64,000 nt of DNA from Larkinella knui (GTDB lineage: Bacteria; Bacteroidota; Bacteroidia; Cytophagales; Spirosomataceae). Every line of letters begins with the position of its first letter. The first letter of the stretch is position 1. This document shows, piece after piece, positions 53,923-62,429 of this stretch. Below the pieces are notes generated by a model. That model worked only from the letters and a program-made list of their open reading frames with translations. It was not told the origin of the DNA and did not search any database. The position numbers and the translations under genes were made by a program. Location: assembly GCF_003858645.1 (NCBI RefSeq), contig NZ_RQJP01000003.1:682001-746000 (forward strand), given 5' to 3'.

Positions 53923-54588
53923 ATGAAAGTACATCTGTTGGTCATTGCGGATAGTCTCCATTACGACTCGGGCTTAAACTCCCGACAAAGCTATATCGAC
54001 CAGTTTGTGCAGCAGCTTGAGCGCGGGGGTCAGGAAGTGGCCGTGACGTATTACGCTCCCATGGCACTTTGCACCATCGCGGAGGTGTTGCAGCGTGTTC
54101 CGCTCCGGCGCTATGATCTGATCATTTTGCAGGTTGCCAACCGCCATCTGCGCGATTCCCGGCTGGCACTCCGGCCCACGGCCGGTGGAAAACTCCTGGA
54201 ACACCTCATGGCCTGGAAGTTACGCATCCAGTCCTTTCTGGTCACCATCCGGCCCCTGAGCGAAGTCCATGCGCATTTGTCCACGATTCTGGAAACCCTC
54301 CGATTTCACCGGGCGCGGGTGATTCTGATGACGCCCTTTCCCCACCGCGAACCGGTCAGCGGCTGGTTACGGCGAAAAGGGAGCGCCATTCTGAAAAGTG
54401 CCTGTAGACACCGCGGTTTCCGGGTTTTCGACGTACAGTCGCTGATCGATTCCCGCGAAGAATTTTTCATCACCGGCGACCGCGAACGTCTGAATGCGAT
54501 CAGCCACGAACTGATCGGCCGACGGCTTTATGATTTTTACCGGACCGAGCCGAGCATTACCACCGGCCATTTGAAACTCGATACGTAA
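53923..54588 (+). CDS. SGNH-hydrolase-like protein, degenerate active site
   Basis: 221 residues starting MKVHLLVIADSLHYDSG. The order of motifs resembles SGNH/GDSL hydrolases: block I reads ADS (Asp10-Ser11) instead of GDS; block III reads VANRH with Asn73; the final block reads GDRERLNAISHELIGRRLYDF, where the usual Asp-x-x-His has Asp186 but Arg189 in the histidine place, while the next His (His195) is kept. Activity may be lost or altered. No signal peptide is visible. The gene begins a plus-strand run of envelope-type genes after the ECF sigma/anti-sigma pair, and may be part of a surface-polysaccharide or envelope process. Family call is tentative. Confidence 0.5.
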   Translation: MKVHLLVIADSLHYDSGLNSRQSYIDQFVQQLERGGQEVAVTYYAPMALCTIAEVLQRVPLRRYDLIILQVANRHLRDSRLALRPTAGGKLLEHLMAWKLRIQSFLVTIRPLSEVHAHLSTILETLRFHRARVILMTPFPHREPVSGWLRRKGSAILKSACRHRGFRVFDVQSLIDSREEFFITGDRERLNAISHELIGRRLYDFYRTEPSITTGHLKLDT

Positions 54589-54629
54589 TTCTCCACCAAT
54601 CAATACCAATCCATAACGACTGCAAAACC

Positions 54630-55472
54630 ATGAAAAAATCCCTTTTAATTGCACTGACTGTGCTGGGCGCGTGTTTGTACGGCTGTAATCAGAGTCAACA
54701 ATCCGTCAGTCCAGATTCCGATTTGTCCATTTCGGCAACCAGTACCGCCCGTTTAAGCTCCGACAGTTCCGGTTTTTTTTGCAGGAAGAAAGTCACCAAA
54801 ATAGCCGTAACTGACCTCCCGGCAGCGGTAAGCAGCTACATCACTTCCAAGTATGCCGGTGCTACCATCGACTATGCCGCTAAAGATGATACGGGCAATT
54901 TCCTGGTGGCCATTACGCAAAACGGCGAACCTAAAGCGCTGTTGTTCAATGCCGATGGAACCTTTAGTGAAGAATTAGCCCTGAAAGGCGGACCGGATGG
55001 CAGAGGACCCGGCGGAAAAGGGGGCCCACACGGAAAAGGCCCCGGTGGTAAGAATGGCAGCCTGGAACAGATCGCAGTTGCCGACCTGCCGGCCACCATT
55101 ACCAGCTACATCACGACGAACTATGCGGGTGCGGAACTAAAAACCGCCGTTAAAGACAGCACCCGCGGTTATCTGGTCATGATTGTCGTGAGCAATCAGG
55201 CGAAAACCCTGCTGTTCAACCCGGATGGAACGTTCAACAAGGAAGTAGCCAAACCGGTACACGGTAAATTCACCGCCGTGGCCGTGGCCGATCTGCCCGC
55301 TGCCGTCACAAAATACGTAACCGATACGTATCCCGGTTCGACGATTAAAGATGCCGCCAAAAATGAGGACGGCCAGTTCGTGGTCATGGTGAAAACCAGC
55401 GATGGAAAACCGGTTGCTCTGCTTTTTGCGGCCGATGGCACCTTTAAGGAGGTGTTAAAAATGCGCCGTTGA
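54630..55472 (+). CDS. Lipoprotein with three PepSY-like (BLIP-like) repeats
   Basis: 280 residues with a lipoprotein signal (Cys15 in LGAC or Cys19). Three copies of a domain of about 65 residues follow, each starting AVxDLPAxVxxYIxxxYxGAxI and ending with LLFNADGTF or LLFAADGTF. A Gly/Lys/Pro-rich spacer (GPDGRGPGGKGGPHGKGPGG) separates copies one and two. PepSY-like domains resemble beta-lactamase-inhibitor folds and often inhibit proteases; an S41 protease gene lies 97 bp downstream. That pairing is suggestive only. A 13-bp hairpin follows the stop. Confidence 0.85.
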   Translation: MKKSLLIALTVLGACLYGCNQSQQSVSPDSDLSISATSTARLSSDSSGFFCRKKVTKIAVTDLPAAVSSYITSKYAGATIDYAAKDDTGNFLVAITQNGEPKALLFNADGTFSEELALKGGPDGRGPGGKGGPHGKGPGGKNGSLEQIAVADLPATITSYITTNYAGAELKTAVKDSTRGYLVMIVVSNQAKTLLFNPDGTFNKEVAKPVHGKFTAVAVADLPAAVTKYVTDTYPGSTIKDAAKNEDGQFVVMVKTSDGKPVALLFAADGTFKEVLKMRR

Positions 55473-55482
55473 TGCGTGGATT

Positions 55483-55516
55483 CCCCATCCTTTCTGGCTC
55501 CGTAGAAAGGATGGGG
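55483..55516 (+). terminator. Hairpin after the PepSY-like gene
   Basis: A perfect 13-bp stem (55483-55495 with 55504-55516) and 8-nt loop, 10 bp after the stop. No clear T-run, so it may be an attenuator or stabiliser rather than a full terminator. Confidence 0.65.
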
Positions 55517-55569
55517 AGTTCAAAACCCAATCCGATTAGCGGTTACCCCTACAAAACCTGAAAAAACCT

Positions 55570-57024
55570 ATGAAAAACAAACTGCCGATTAAATCCACCT
55601 GGTGGGGAATGGCATTGCTATCCGTTTGGCTGCTGTCGGCCTGCCGCAAGGAAACTGACATCGTTACGCCGACGACCAGTTCAACCGCAACGACGGAAAA
55701 CCAGACCATCGATAAATGGATTCTGGAAAATATGCAGGAGTATTATTACTGGAATGACAAGATTCCGGCAAATCCGGACCTGACGCTGGCTCCCTCCGAT
55801 TTTTTTGATTCACTGCTGTATTCGTACGACGCTACCGCCCGTCCTGACGGCGACCGGTTTTCGTGGATCGAGGAAAATGCGGATGATCTTTCGGCATCGC
55901 TGAGCGGAGAATCCACCACAACCGGAATGGAATTTACGCTCTACCTGCGCTCGCAGGGATCGACCAGCGTCATTGCTCAGGTTTTGTACGTTTTGCCAAA
56001 CTCACCGGCGGCCGCTGCGGGTTTCAAGCGGGGGGATATTATCAGCAAAGTAAACGGTCAAACCATTACCACCTCCAACTACGCTTCCCTGCTCTACTCG
56101 GGCGCTACGACGTTTTCGTTCGGTCTGGCCTCGGTTCAGAACAGCACGCTGGTGGACACCGATGTGGCTCGTTCGGTAACAGCGACCACCTTTCAGGCGA
56201 ATCCGGTATTTATGGATTCGGTGTATACCGTTGGCGGAAAAACCATTGGCTATCTGGTTTACAACCAATTTGTGCCGGCACCCAACAACAGCAACGGGTC
56301 GGAATACGACGATCAGGTAGATGCCATTTTCAGCAAGTTCAAGGCCCGAGAAGTCAATGAACTGGTGCTGGATCTGCGGTATAACCCCGGCGGCTACACC
56401 TCGTCATCGGCCAATCTGGCCAGCCTGATCGGTAAAAATATTGATAACACCAAAGTGTATTTCCGGGAGGAATGGAATTCAACCCTGACACCTTATCTCA
56501 AGCAGCAATACGGAGATGCGTTTTTTCTCCAACGGTTCGTGACCAAATCCCAAAACATCGGCGGCAATCTCCAGCGGGTTTTTGTGTTGACGACGGATGG
56601 AACAGCTTCAGCCAGCGAGCTGATTATCAACGGGCTGCGGCCTTATATGACCGTAACGACCATCGGCACGACAACCTATGGCAAAAATGTGGGGTCTATT
56701 ACGATAGTCGATGATTCCGGAAAAATTAAGTGGGGTATGCAACCTATCGTCTTCAAATCCTTCAACAGCCTGGGCCAGTCCGATTATTCAACCGGTTTTA
56801 CACCCACCGTGGAAGTACAGGAACCGCTCAATCTGCTGCCGCTCGGCGACGTGAATGAAGCGATGCTGAACGAAGCCCTGTACCAGATTACGGGAAACCG
56901 CACCGCCCGGCGGGGTGTTGCCGAACCCAACCACCTGACCAGCCTGGGTTCGTCGATCCAGCGCAAGGCCGGCGGTGGCCGGATGATCAAAAGCCTGTCA
57001 AACTTTAAACCGATCAAGCTATAA
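55570..57024 (+). CDS. S41 family (C-terminal processing type) peptidase lipoprotein
   Basis: 484 residues. A lipoprotein signal ends at Cys25 (WLLSAC). An N-terminal helix-rich part (IDKWILENMQEYYYWNDKIP) typical of Bacteroidetes S41 proteins precedes a PDZ domain (about 110-190; LPNSPAAAAGFKRGDIISKVNG). The protease domain has Ser347 in GTASASELI and Lys372 in TYGKNVG, 25 residues apart as in Tsp. It is a surface or periplasmic serine protease with Ser-Lys dyad. It lies between the PepSY-like lipoprotein and a barrel-like gene, all co-oriented. Confidence 0.9.
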   Translation: MKNKLPIKSTWWGMALLSVWLLSACRKETDIVTPTTSSTATTENQTIDKWILENMQEYYYWNDKIPANPDLTLAPSDFFDSLLYSYDATARPDGDRFSWIEENADDLSASLSGESTTTGMEFTLYLRSQGSTSVIAQVLYVLPNSPAAAAGFKRGDIISKVNGQTITTSNYASLLYSGATTFSFGLASVQNSTLVDTDVARSVTATTFQANPVFMDSVYTVGGKTIGYLVYNQFVPAPNNSNGSEYDDQVDAIFSKFKAREVNELVLDLRYNPGGYTSSSANLASLIGKNIDNTKVYFREEWNSTLTPYLKQQYGDAFFLQRFVTKSQNIGGNLQRVFVLTTDGTASASELIINGLRPYMTVTTIGTTTYGKNVGSITIVDDSGKIKWGMQPIVFKSFNSLGQSDYSTGFTPTVEVQEPLNLLPLGDVNEAMLNEALYQITGNRTARRGVAEPNHLTSLGSSIQRKAGGGRMIKSLSNFKPIKL

Positions 57025-57051
57025 GCAACACCTGTAAGCTGGCCCTGTCCC

Positions 57052-58026
57052 ATGAAAACCGCTCTGACAACGTTCTGGCTCTCCCTCATCATCTCCCCCG
57101 CTTTTTCGCAGGGAATGACCGACTATTATCGCCCTCCGGTTGAAACCGTTGGCGATGACCAACCGGAATGGCGTTCAACCCGAACGCGCCGAACGGAACT
57201 GACGCAATTAGTGGCCCGCTACGGAGAAGCGTATATACGCGAGCGTTGGTATGTGGGTGGTGATGGTTTTTTTCGGACGGATCAGAGTCAGCTCGACCAG
57301 ACTTTCAACGGGTTGATCAGTACAAAAGCCACCATTCGAACCGGCTGGAGCGCCCTCGTGGGCTGGGTTGGCAACGAACGCTGGGCCCTGGAAGGTGGTT
57401 ATGCCCGCTCAGCGATTCACAACACGCTGGTCGTTGGCAGCGGCTCGAACGCCCTCGACCTCCGGTTTGAGAACAACAAAAACGGCTACGTTATCCGGGG
57501 AAAACGGCTCCTGCGCTTTGGCAACCGGGCCGCCCGGCGCTCCGGAGTATGGCTCGGAGCCGGTTTGTGGATGATTCCTAACAACGGCCGCCAGTTGAGT
57601 AGCTTTCTGGTTGAAGGATATACCTACAGCGGTTCCGGGGGTGGCTACCGTCGCCAGCCGAACCGCACGCAGATCGATACCATTCAAATTTTTGGCGAAA
57701 CCCGCCTGAGTCCGAACGTGAGCGGTTTGGCCGAAGCGTCGGCGGAATATACCGTCAAACTCGGCGGACGGGCCGAATTGAGTTTTTTTGCCCGCAAATA
57801 CTGGGGACTTGACCCTTCAATCACCACCAACCTGATGTACAGTGTCAACCACGGAGCGTCACAAGCCGCCGTTCTTCGGAGCGATGGCAGCGGCTGGAGC
57901 GTAGGCGTATCGTTGCGGTATGTCTACGCGCTCCGGTATGACCTGCGAAAAATGCCCGGTATTTTCAATCTGCGGGGCAACCGGCCGGAATCAGCCCCCG
58001 CTAAACGACGAAGTAATCAGCTCTAA
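57052..58026 (+). CDS. Putative outer-membrane beta-barrel protein
   Basis: 324 residues with a signal peptide (MKTALTTFWLSLIISPAFSQ). I do not recognise the family. The chain alternates short amphipathic strands (ALVGWVGNERWALEGGYARSA, RSGVWLGAGLWMIP, GRAELSFFARKYWGL, GWSVGVSLRYVYAL), the look of an 8- to 12-strand outer-membrane barrel, then ends in a basic tail (PAKRRSNQL) rather than an aromatic residue. It begins 27 bp after the S41 gene and probably belongs to the same transcript. Confidence 0.7.
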   Translation: MKTALTTFWLSLIISPAFSQGMTDYYRPPVETVGDDQPEWRSTRTRRTELTQLVARYGEAYIRERWYVGGDGFFRTDQSQLDQTFNGLISTKATIRTGWSALVGWVGNERWALEGGYARSAIHNTLVVGSGSNALDLRFENNKNGYVIRGKRLLRFGNRAARRSGVWLGAGLWMIPNNGRQLSSFLVEGYTYSGSGGGYRRQPNRTQIDTIQIFGETRLSPNVSGLAEASAEYTVKLGGRAELSFFARKYWGLDPSITTNLMYSVNHGASQAAVLRSDGSGWSVGVSLRYVYALRYDLRKMPGIFNLRGNRPESAPAKRRSNQL

Positions 58027-58169
58027 AGTCCATGCTTTCCGGTACTCGAAAAAAAATAGGATCTGCCCTTTCTGTTCACCGCTGCCAGTCCGGCAGCGGA
58101 TTTTTCTATGTAATCACTTTCCCCTTTTTTTCTATGAAAATTACATTCCCCCGTTTACCGCATACCCGG

Positions 58170-59189
58170 ATGTCAACGGTAGTCAAATTCGTACGGAATC
58201 GCCATTCTGTAGTCATCACGGCTCTTTTTTACGCCCTGATCTGGGGCCTTTGGGGCAGCCTGCTGAGCAGTTGTAAAAATGACGATGCCGTTGCGGTATT
58301 GGGCGACTGGAACCGCCGGTCCGATTTTGAAGGTGTAGCCCGAAACGCGGTAGCCGGTTTTGTGCTGAACAATGTAGCCTACATGGGCACCGGTACCAAT
58401 GCCGACAACGACCGGCTGAAAGATTTCTGGTCTTACAATCCCGCCAAAAACACTTGGACGCAGCTGGCGGATTTTGGCGGAGAAGCCCGCAACACCGCCG
58501 TCGGTTTCGCAGCCGGAACAAAAGGATACATCGGTACGGGCCTGAATGTCAACAGCGAACGGCTGAAAGATTTCTGGGAATTTAACCCGGCTACCAATGC
58601 CTGGAAACGCATCGCCGATTTCGGTGGAACCGCCCGCCGGAACGCCGTGGCCTTTTCGGTTGGCAGCAAAGGCTATGTGGGAACCGGTTTCGACGGCAAT
58701 TACCTGAAAGATTTCTGGTCGTATGATCCGACCAAAGACGAGTGGCAAAAAATTGCCAGCTACGGCGGAGCCAAACGGCTGGGTGCGCTCTCGTTCGTCA
58801 TCGACGGGCTGGCCTATGTCGGAACCGGCAACAACAACGGGTCGGCGGAAAAAGACTGGTGGGCCTACGATGCGAGCAAAGACGAATGGATCGAGAAAGG
58901 TGATTTTGAAAGCGATGAGCTGGTTCAACGCAGCTACGCCGTTGGCTTTTCGATCGGATCAAAGGGGTATGTCACCGTTGGCGACGGCAGCAATGCCGTC
59001 TGGGTCTATGATTCCACCACCGACGACTGGTACGAGCAGGGGACCTTCGAAGGTTCAGGCCGCCAGTACGCTTTTGGCTTTGCCATCAACGGAAAAGGCT
59101 ACATCACCACCGGCAGCAGCGGTTCCGGCCGCTTCGACGACTTATGGGAGTATGACCCGACCGTTGAGCAGGATACGGATACCAACTAA
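58170..59189 (+). CDS. Kelch-repeat lipoprotein (six repeats)
   Basis: 339 residues from the ATG at 58170 (MSTVVKFVRNRH), which places the lipobox Cys at residue 35 (LLSSC); in-frame starts at 58134 and 58032 are possible but give over-long signals. Six kelch repeats of about 48 residues follow, each with a GYxGTG or similar turn and a DFWxYxP-type ending (YMGTG/DFWSYNP, YIGTG/DFWEFNP, YVGTG/DFWSYDP, YVGTG/DWWAYDA, YVTVG/AVWVYDS, YITTG/DLWEYDP). Six blades make one closed propeller. It is probably a surface binding protein. It directly precedes a DUF4907 gene and then DUF4270. Confidence 0.9.
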   Translation: MSTVVKFVRNRHSVVITALFYALIWGLWGSLLSSCKNDDAVAVLGDWNRRSDFEGVARNAVAGFVLNNVAYMGTGTNADNDRLKDFWSYNPAKNTWTQLADFGGEARNTAVGFAAGTKGYIGTGLNVNSERLKDFWEFNPATNAWKRIADFGGTARRNAVAFSVGSKGYVGTGFDGNYLKDFWSYDPTKDEWQKIASYGGAKRLGALSFVIDGLAYVGTGNNNGSAEKDWWAYDASKDEWIEKGDFESDELVQRSYAVGFSIGSKGYVTVGDGSNAVWVYDSTTDDWYEQGTFEGSGRQYAFGFAINGKGYITTGSSGSGRFDDLWEYDPTVEQDTDTN

Positions 59190-59197
59190 CCCACCCG

Positions 59198-59521
59198 ATG
59201 AAACGGAAACCGTATCAATCACTGGCCGTTCTCCTGATCGGACTGGCCCTGGTTACAACCTATAGTTTATTCCGCCAGAAACCGGGCTATGAACTCGCGA
59301 TCATCCACACACCGAATGGCTGGGGGTATCAAATCGTTCACAACGGAACAACCGTCATCGATCAGCCAACGGTGCCGGGACTAGCGGGCAAACACGGTTT
59401 TGAAACCGAGGAACTGGCCCGCAAAGTTGGCGAACGCGTCGTTTCAAAACTGCGTCGCGGAGAATTCCCTCCTACCCTCACAGCGCCGGAATTGAGCCAG
59501 TTAGGCGTTCCGGTTCGGTAA
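59198..59521 (+). CDS. DUF4907 family protein
   Basis: 107 residues. A single N-terminal membrane or signal helix (YQSLAVLLIGLALVTTYSLF) precedes a small periplasmic domain with ELAIIHTPNGWGYQIVHNG, TVIDQPTVPGLAGKHGFET and AELSQLGV-like end (APELSQLGVPV), typical of DUF4907. The family has no known activity. It is 8 bp after the kelch gene, and its partners in other Bacteroidetes are often kelch and DUF4270 genes (from memory). A heptamer inverted repeat follows it. Confidence 0.85.
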   Translation: MKRKPYQSLAVLLIGLALVTTYSLFRQKPGYELAIIHTPNGWGYQIVHNGTTVIDQPTVPGLAGKHGFETEELARKVGERVVSKLRRGEFPPTLTAPELSQLGVPVR

Positions 59522-59529
59522 TCTATACG

Positions 59530-59616
59530 GTTTACGGTATTCGGTTTACGGTTTACGGTAGCTGACGCAAGTTGCCCACGTCAGCCACCGAATACCGTAA
59601 ACCGAATACCGTAAAC
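59530..59616. repeat. Inverted repeat of 7-bp units (CGGTTTA type)
   Basis: Left arm 59530-59567 and right arm 59579-59616 are complementary at 35 of 38 positions, with an 11-nt loop. The left arm is a row of heptamers CGGTTTA, CGGTATT, CGGTTTA, CGGTTTA, CGGTAGC. It fills the gap between the DUF4907 and DUF4270 genes. Confidence 0.88.
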
Positions 59617-59656
59617 AACTATACAGGATTTAGTCCCCTACTTTAGAAAATACTAC

Positions 59657-60970
59657 ATGCGAACCTTATTGCGCTTTGCGCTCCCGATCATGACCGGGCT
59701 GGTGTTCTCGGCCTGCCTGTCGGGCGACTTAGACGTCGGGCAGAATCTGATCAATCCCGATGAAATGCAACTTCAGTACATCGATACGGTTACAGTCAAC
59801 CTGTCGACGGTGATGGTACCCGACTCCTTTGTTACGTCTTCCGACAGCAGCGTTCTGGTTGGTCGCTGGACCGACGCCCAGACGGGCCAGATGCAAGCCC
59901 GGGGGTTTGCTTCGCTGTCGTACGTTGCCAACGATTTGCCCGATCAAAAAGGCATCCGGTTCGATTCGCTGGTGCTGGAAATGGTGTACGGGTATTCGGT
60001 GGGCGACACCCTGAAGCCGTTCATGCTCCAGGTTCACCAGCTTCAACAACCCCTCGAGATCGGGGCCGTTCATTACAACACTCAGGCCGTTGCCTACGGA
60101 ACCACTCCTCTGCTGCAATCGACGTTTCTTCCGCAGTTCAAGGAAGAAATCCGGCAGGTTCGCATCCGAATTCCTGACGCGATGGCCCGGACTTTCTTTG
60201 AAAAACTGGTTAGTAAGGACATCAACAGCAGCGAAACCATGTCCGATTACTGGAAGGGATTCGCGTTTCTGAGTCCGACAACCAGTAACGTCTTTTTAGC
60301 CTTTAATCTCACCTCGTCGCTTTCCGGCATCCGGTTGTATTACCGGGGCAACGACATTAGTCAAACGGCGAATAACGTACTTTTTCCGTTTCAGGCGTCG
60401 CATTTCACCCAGTTGACCAGCAACCGCAGCGGCACGGCTCTACAGGCTTTGCAACGACCATCGGATGCCGTATCAAGCCGGACGACGGACAATTCGTCCT
60501 TTATTGTTCCCGGAGCGTTCCTGTATACCCGACTTGAAATCCCGTCGCTGAGTGAATTCATCAAACCGGAAAATTTCATCGGACTCAACAGGGCCGAGTT
60601 GATCATCGAACCGATCAGGCGGGATTTTCGCGACAACAACCCGCCCCCCTCCCAATTGGGGCTCTATTTCACAAACAATCAGAATGAAACCGTTGAGGCT
60701 GTTCCCGGTTTTTCTACCGGAGCGAGCGCAGCCGTGGCCAGCTATTCGTATTTGTCAAATGCCATTGAACTCGAAGATGCGTACGTATTTAACATCACGT
60801 ACTACGTCAACCAGATCATGAAAGGTCAGGCCGTCAACCGGCCCATGTTGTTGCGGGTGCCGATCGGACAAAACACGATGAAAACCATGATTGAACGCAT
60901 CAAATTCGGAAACCGGCAAAGTACGACCGACCGAATTCGCTTGAAATTATACGTAACGTCGGATACCTAG
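59657..60970 (+). CDS. DUF4270 family lipoprotein
   Basis: 437 residues. Lipoprotein signal ends at Cys20 (LVFSAC), followed by LSGDLDVGQNLINPDE, which is typical of DUF4270. The rest is beta-rich, with TVNLSTVMVPDSFVTSS, GIRFDSLVLEMVYGYSVGD (split as two strands) and a C-terminal RIKFGNRQSTTDRIRLKLYV. The family is restricted to Bacteroidetes and has no assigned reaction; it is thought to be a surface or outer-membrane lipoprotein. It is the last gene of the plus-strand envelope run and converges with the Gfo/Idh/MocA gene. Confidence 0.88.
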   Translation: MRTLLRFALPIMTGLVFSACLSGDLDVGQNLINPDEMQLQYIDTVTVNLSTVMVPDSFVTSSDSSVLVGRWTDAQTGQMQARGFASLSYVANDLPDQKGIRFDSLVLEMVYGYSVGDTLKPFMLQVHQLQQPLEIGAVHYNTQAVAYGTTPLLQSTFLPQFKEEIRQVRIRIPDAMARTFFEKLVSKDINSSETMSDYWKGFAFLSPTTSNVFLAFNLTSSLSGIRLYYRGNDISQTANNVLFPFQASHFTQLTSNRSGTALQALQRPSDAVSSRTTDNSSFIVPGAFLYTRLEIPSLSEFIKPENFIGLNRAELIIEPIRRDFRDNNPPPSQLGLYFTNNQNETVEAVPGFSTGASAAVASYSYLSNAIELEDAYVFNITYYVNQIMKGQAVNRPMLLRVPIGQNTMKTMIERIKFGNRQSTTDRIRLKLYVTSDT

Positions 60971-60986
60971 CGGGTCGGCGCAACGG

Positions 60987-62267
60987 CTAGATCAAGTCCC
61001 ACTTTCGGCGGTATTCGCGCGACAAATAGGCGTTGGCTTCCCGGTCGTGCACAAACTTTTCTTTTTTGGGATTCCACTCCAGCTTTCTACCCAGCCGGTA
61101 CGAAATGAGTCCCAGGTGCATCGGCATCGTCATTTGACGGGCGTATTCCAGATTGGATTCGGGCTGCGAACGGGCTTTCACGGCATCGACAAAGTTTTGC
61201 TGATGGCCGGGAGAACGCACCAGCGTCCTGGCGATTTCCGGCATATCGGTCATGATCACGCCGTTGACGGTAATTTCGCGGGTCCCGTAATCGCACAATA
61301 ACGTGCCCTTATCTCCTTCAAAATACGCACCAATGCCTTTTTTAGCGGCTCCCGGCACATTGGGAGGTTCCGAGGTCCAGTAGAGTTTCAGGTTTTCAAA
61401 CTCGTAATCGATGCTGATCGACTTGGGAGCGTCGGCAATTCCGTCCGGCGCTTCCCCGGTTGCGCTCACACTTTTCAGATTTTTAGGCTGAATCGACCAC
61501 CAGACGACATCGGCGATGTGGCACCAGAAATCCTGAAAAACGCCCCCCGAATAATCCAGAAAATACCGGTACGTAAAATGGCACCGCTGGGGCGTGTAGA
61601 GCGACTGCGGAGCGGGTCCCAGCCACATGTCCCAGTTCAGGGTCGATGGCGGGGTTTGGTAGTTGGCCGGCCCTAAATCGGGCGGCAGGCCGGTTTTCCA
61701 CAAGCGGACCGTATGCACGTTGCCAATGGCTCCACCCCGAATCAGTTCAACCACGCGGTGGTAATTGTCTCCGGCGTGAATCTGGGTTCCGAGTTGAAAA
61801 ACCCGCTTGTGGCGGTTCAGATTTCTGAGCATTTTCTGCCCTTCGCGAACATCGAACGAAAGCGGTTTTTCGCCGTATACGTCCTTCCCGGCCTGAAAAG
61901 CCAGAATGGCCACCTGGGCGTGCCAGTGATCGGGCGTAGCGACGGTAATGGCGTCGATGTCTTTCCGGTCCAGAATGTGCCGGAAATCTTCATACCCTCT
62001 GGCTTTCGTTTCGGGATTCAGTTCCGACAACCGTTTCAGACTGCCGTTCAGATGATTCTGGTCCAGATCACACAGTGCGACAATTTCGACCTCGGGCAGT
62101 TTGGCAAACCAGCCCATGTGGTTGTTGCCCATGCCGCCCAGACCGATGTGGGCAATGCGCAGGCGGTCGCTGGGTGCTACTTTCCGTACGGTTGGAAACA
62201 AGGCCAAACCGAGGGCACCGGCGCTACTTTGTTTTAGAAACTCCCGGCGGTTAAGAGGATGATTCAT
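60987..62267 (-). CDS. Gfo/Idh/MocA family oxidoreductase, Tat-exported
   Basis: 426 residues from the ATG at 62267 (MNHPLNRREFLKQSS), which places a Tat motif NRREFLK at 6-12; the ATG at 62300 is not needed. Rossmann motif GLGGMG (42-47) and the catalytic EKP motif with Lys134. Substrate-domain segments include YFLDYSGGVFQDFWCHIADVVWW and the ending AYLSREYRRKWDL, shared with the paralogue at 17867. It is a periplasmic NAD(P)-dependent sugar oxidoreductase of unknown substrate. It is divergent from the phosphatase-superfamily gene. Confidence 0.9.
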   Translation of the reverse strand: MNHPLNRREFLKQSSAGALGLALFPTVRKVAPSDRLRIAHIGLGGMGNNHMGWFAKLPEVEIVALCDLDQNHLNGSLKRLSELNPETKARGYEDFRHILDRKDIDAITVATPDHWHAQVAILAFQAGKDVYGEKPLSFDVREGQKMLRNLNRHKRVFQLGTQIHAGDNYHRVVELIRGGAIGNVHTVRLWKTGLPPDLGPANYQTPPSTLNWDMWLGPAPQSLYTPQRCHFTYRYFLDYSGGVFQDFWCHIADVVWWSIQPKNLKSVSATGEAPDGIADAPKSISIDYEFENLKLYWTSEPPNVPGAAKKGIGAYFEGDKGTLLCDYGTREITVNGVIMTDMPEIARTLVRSPGHQQNFVDAVKARSQPESNLEYARQMTMPMHLGLISYRLGRKLEWNPKKEKFVHDREANAYLSREYRRKWDLI

Positions 62268-62429
62268 GCAGTTAGTCAGGGTAGGAAATTGGAATTTCAA
62301 GTTACAAAAATTAGCGGGCTGCCTTTCAACACGTCACGAAAAATTAACAGGCTGGAAACCAAAGAGTCCGACGGCTTTTTGTTATTTTACACCATCATCT
62401 TCCCCACGGTCAAGCCTTTTCCACCGAAT

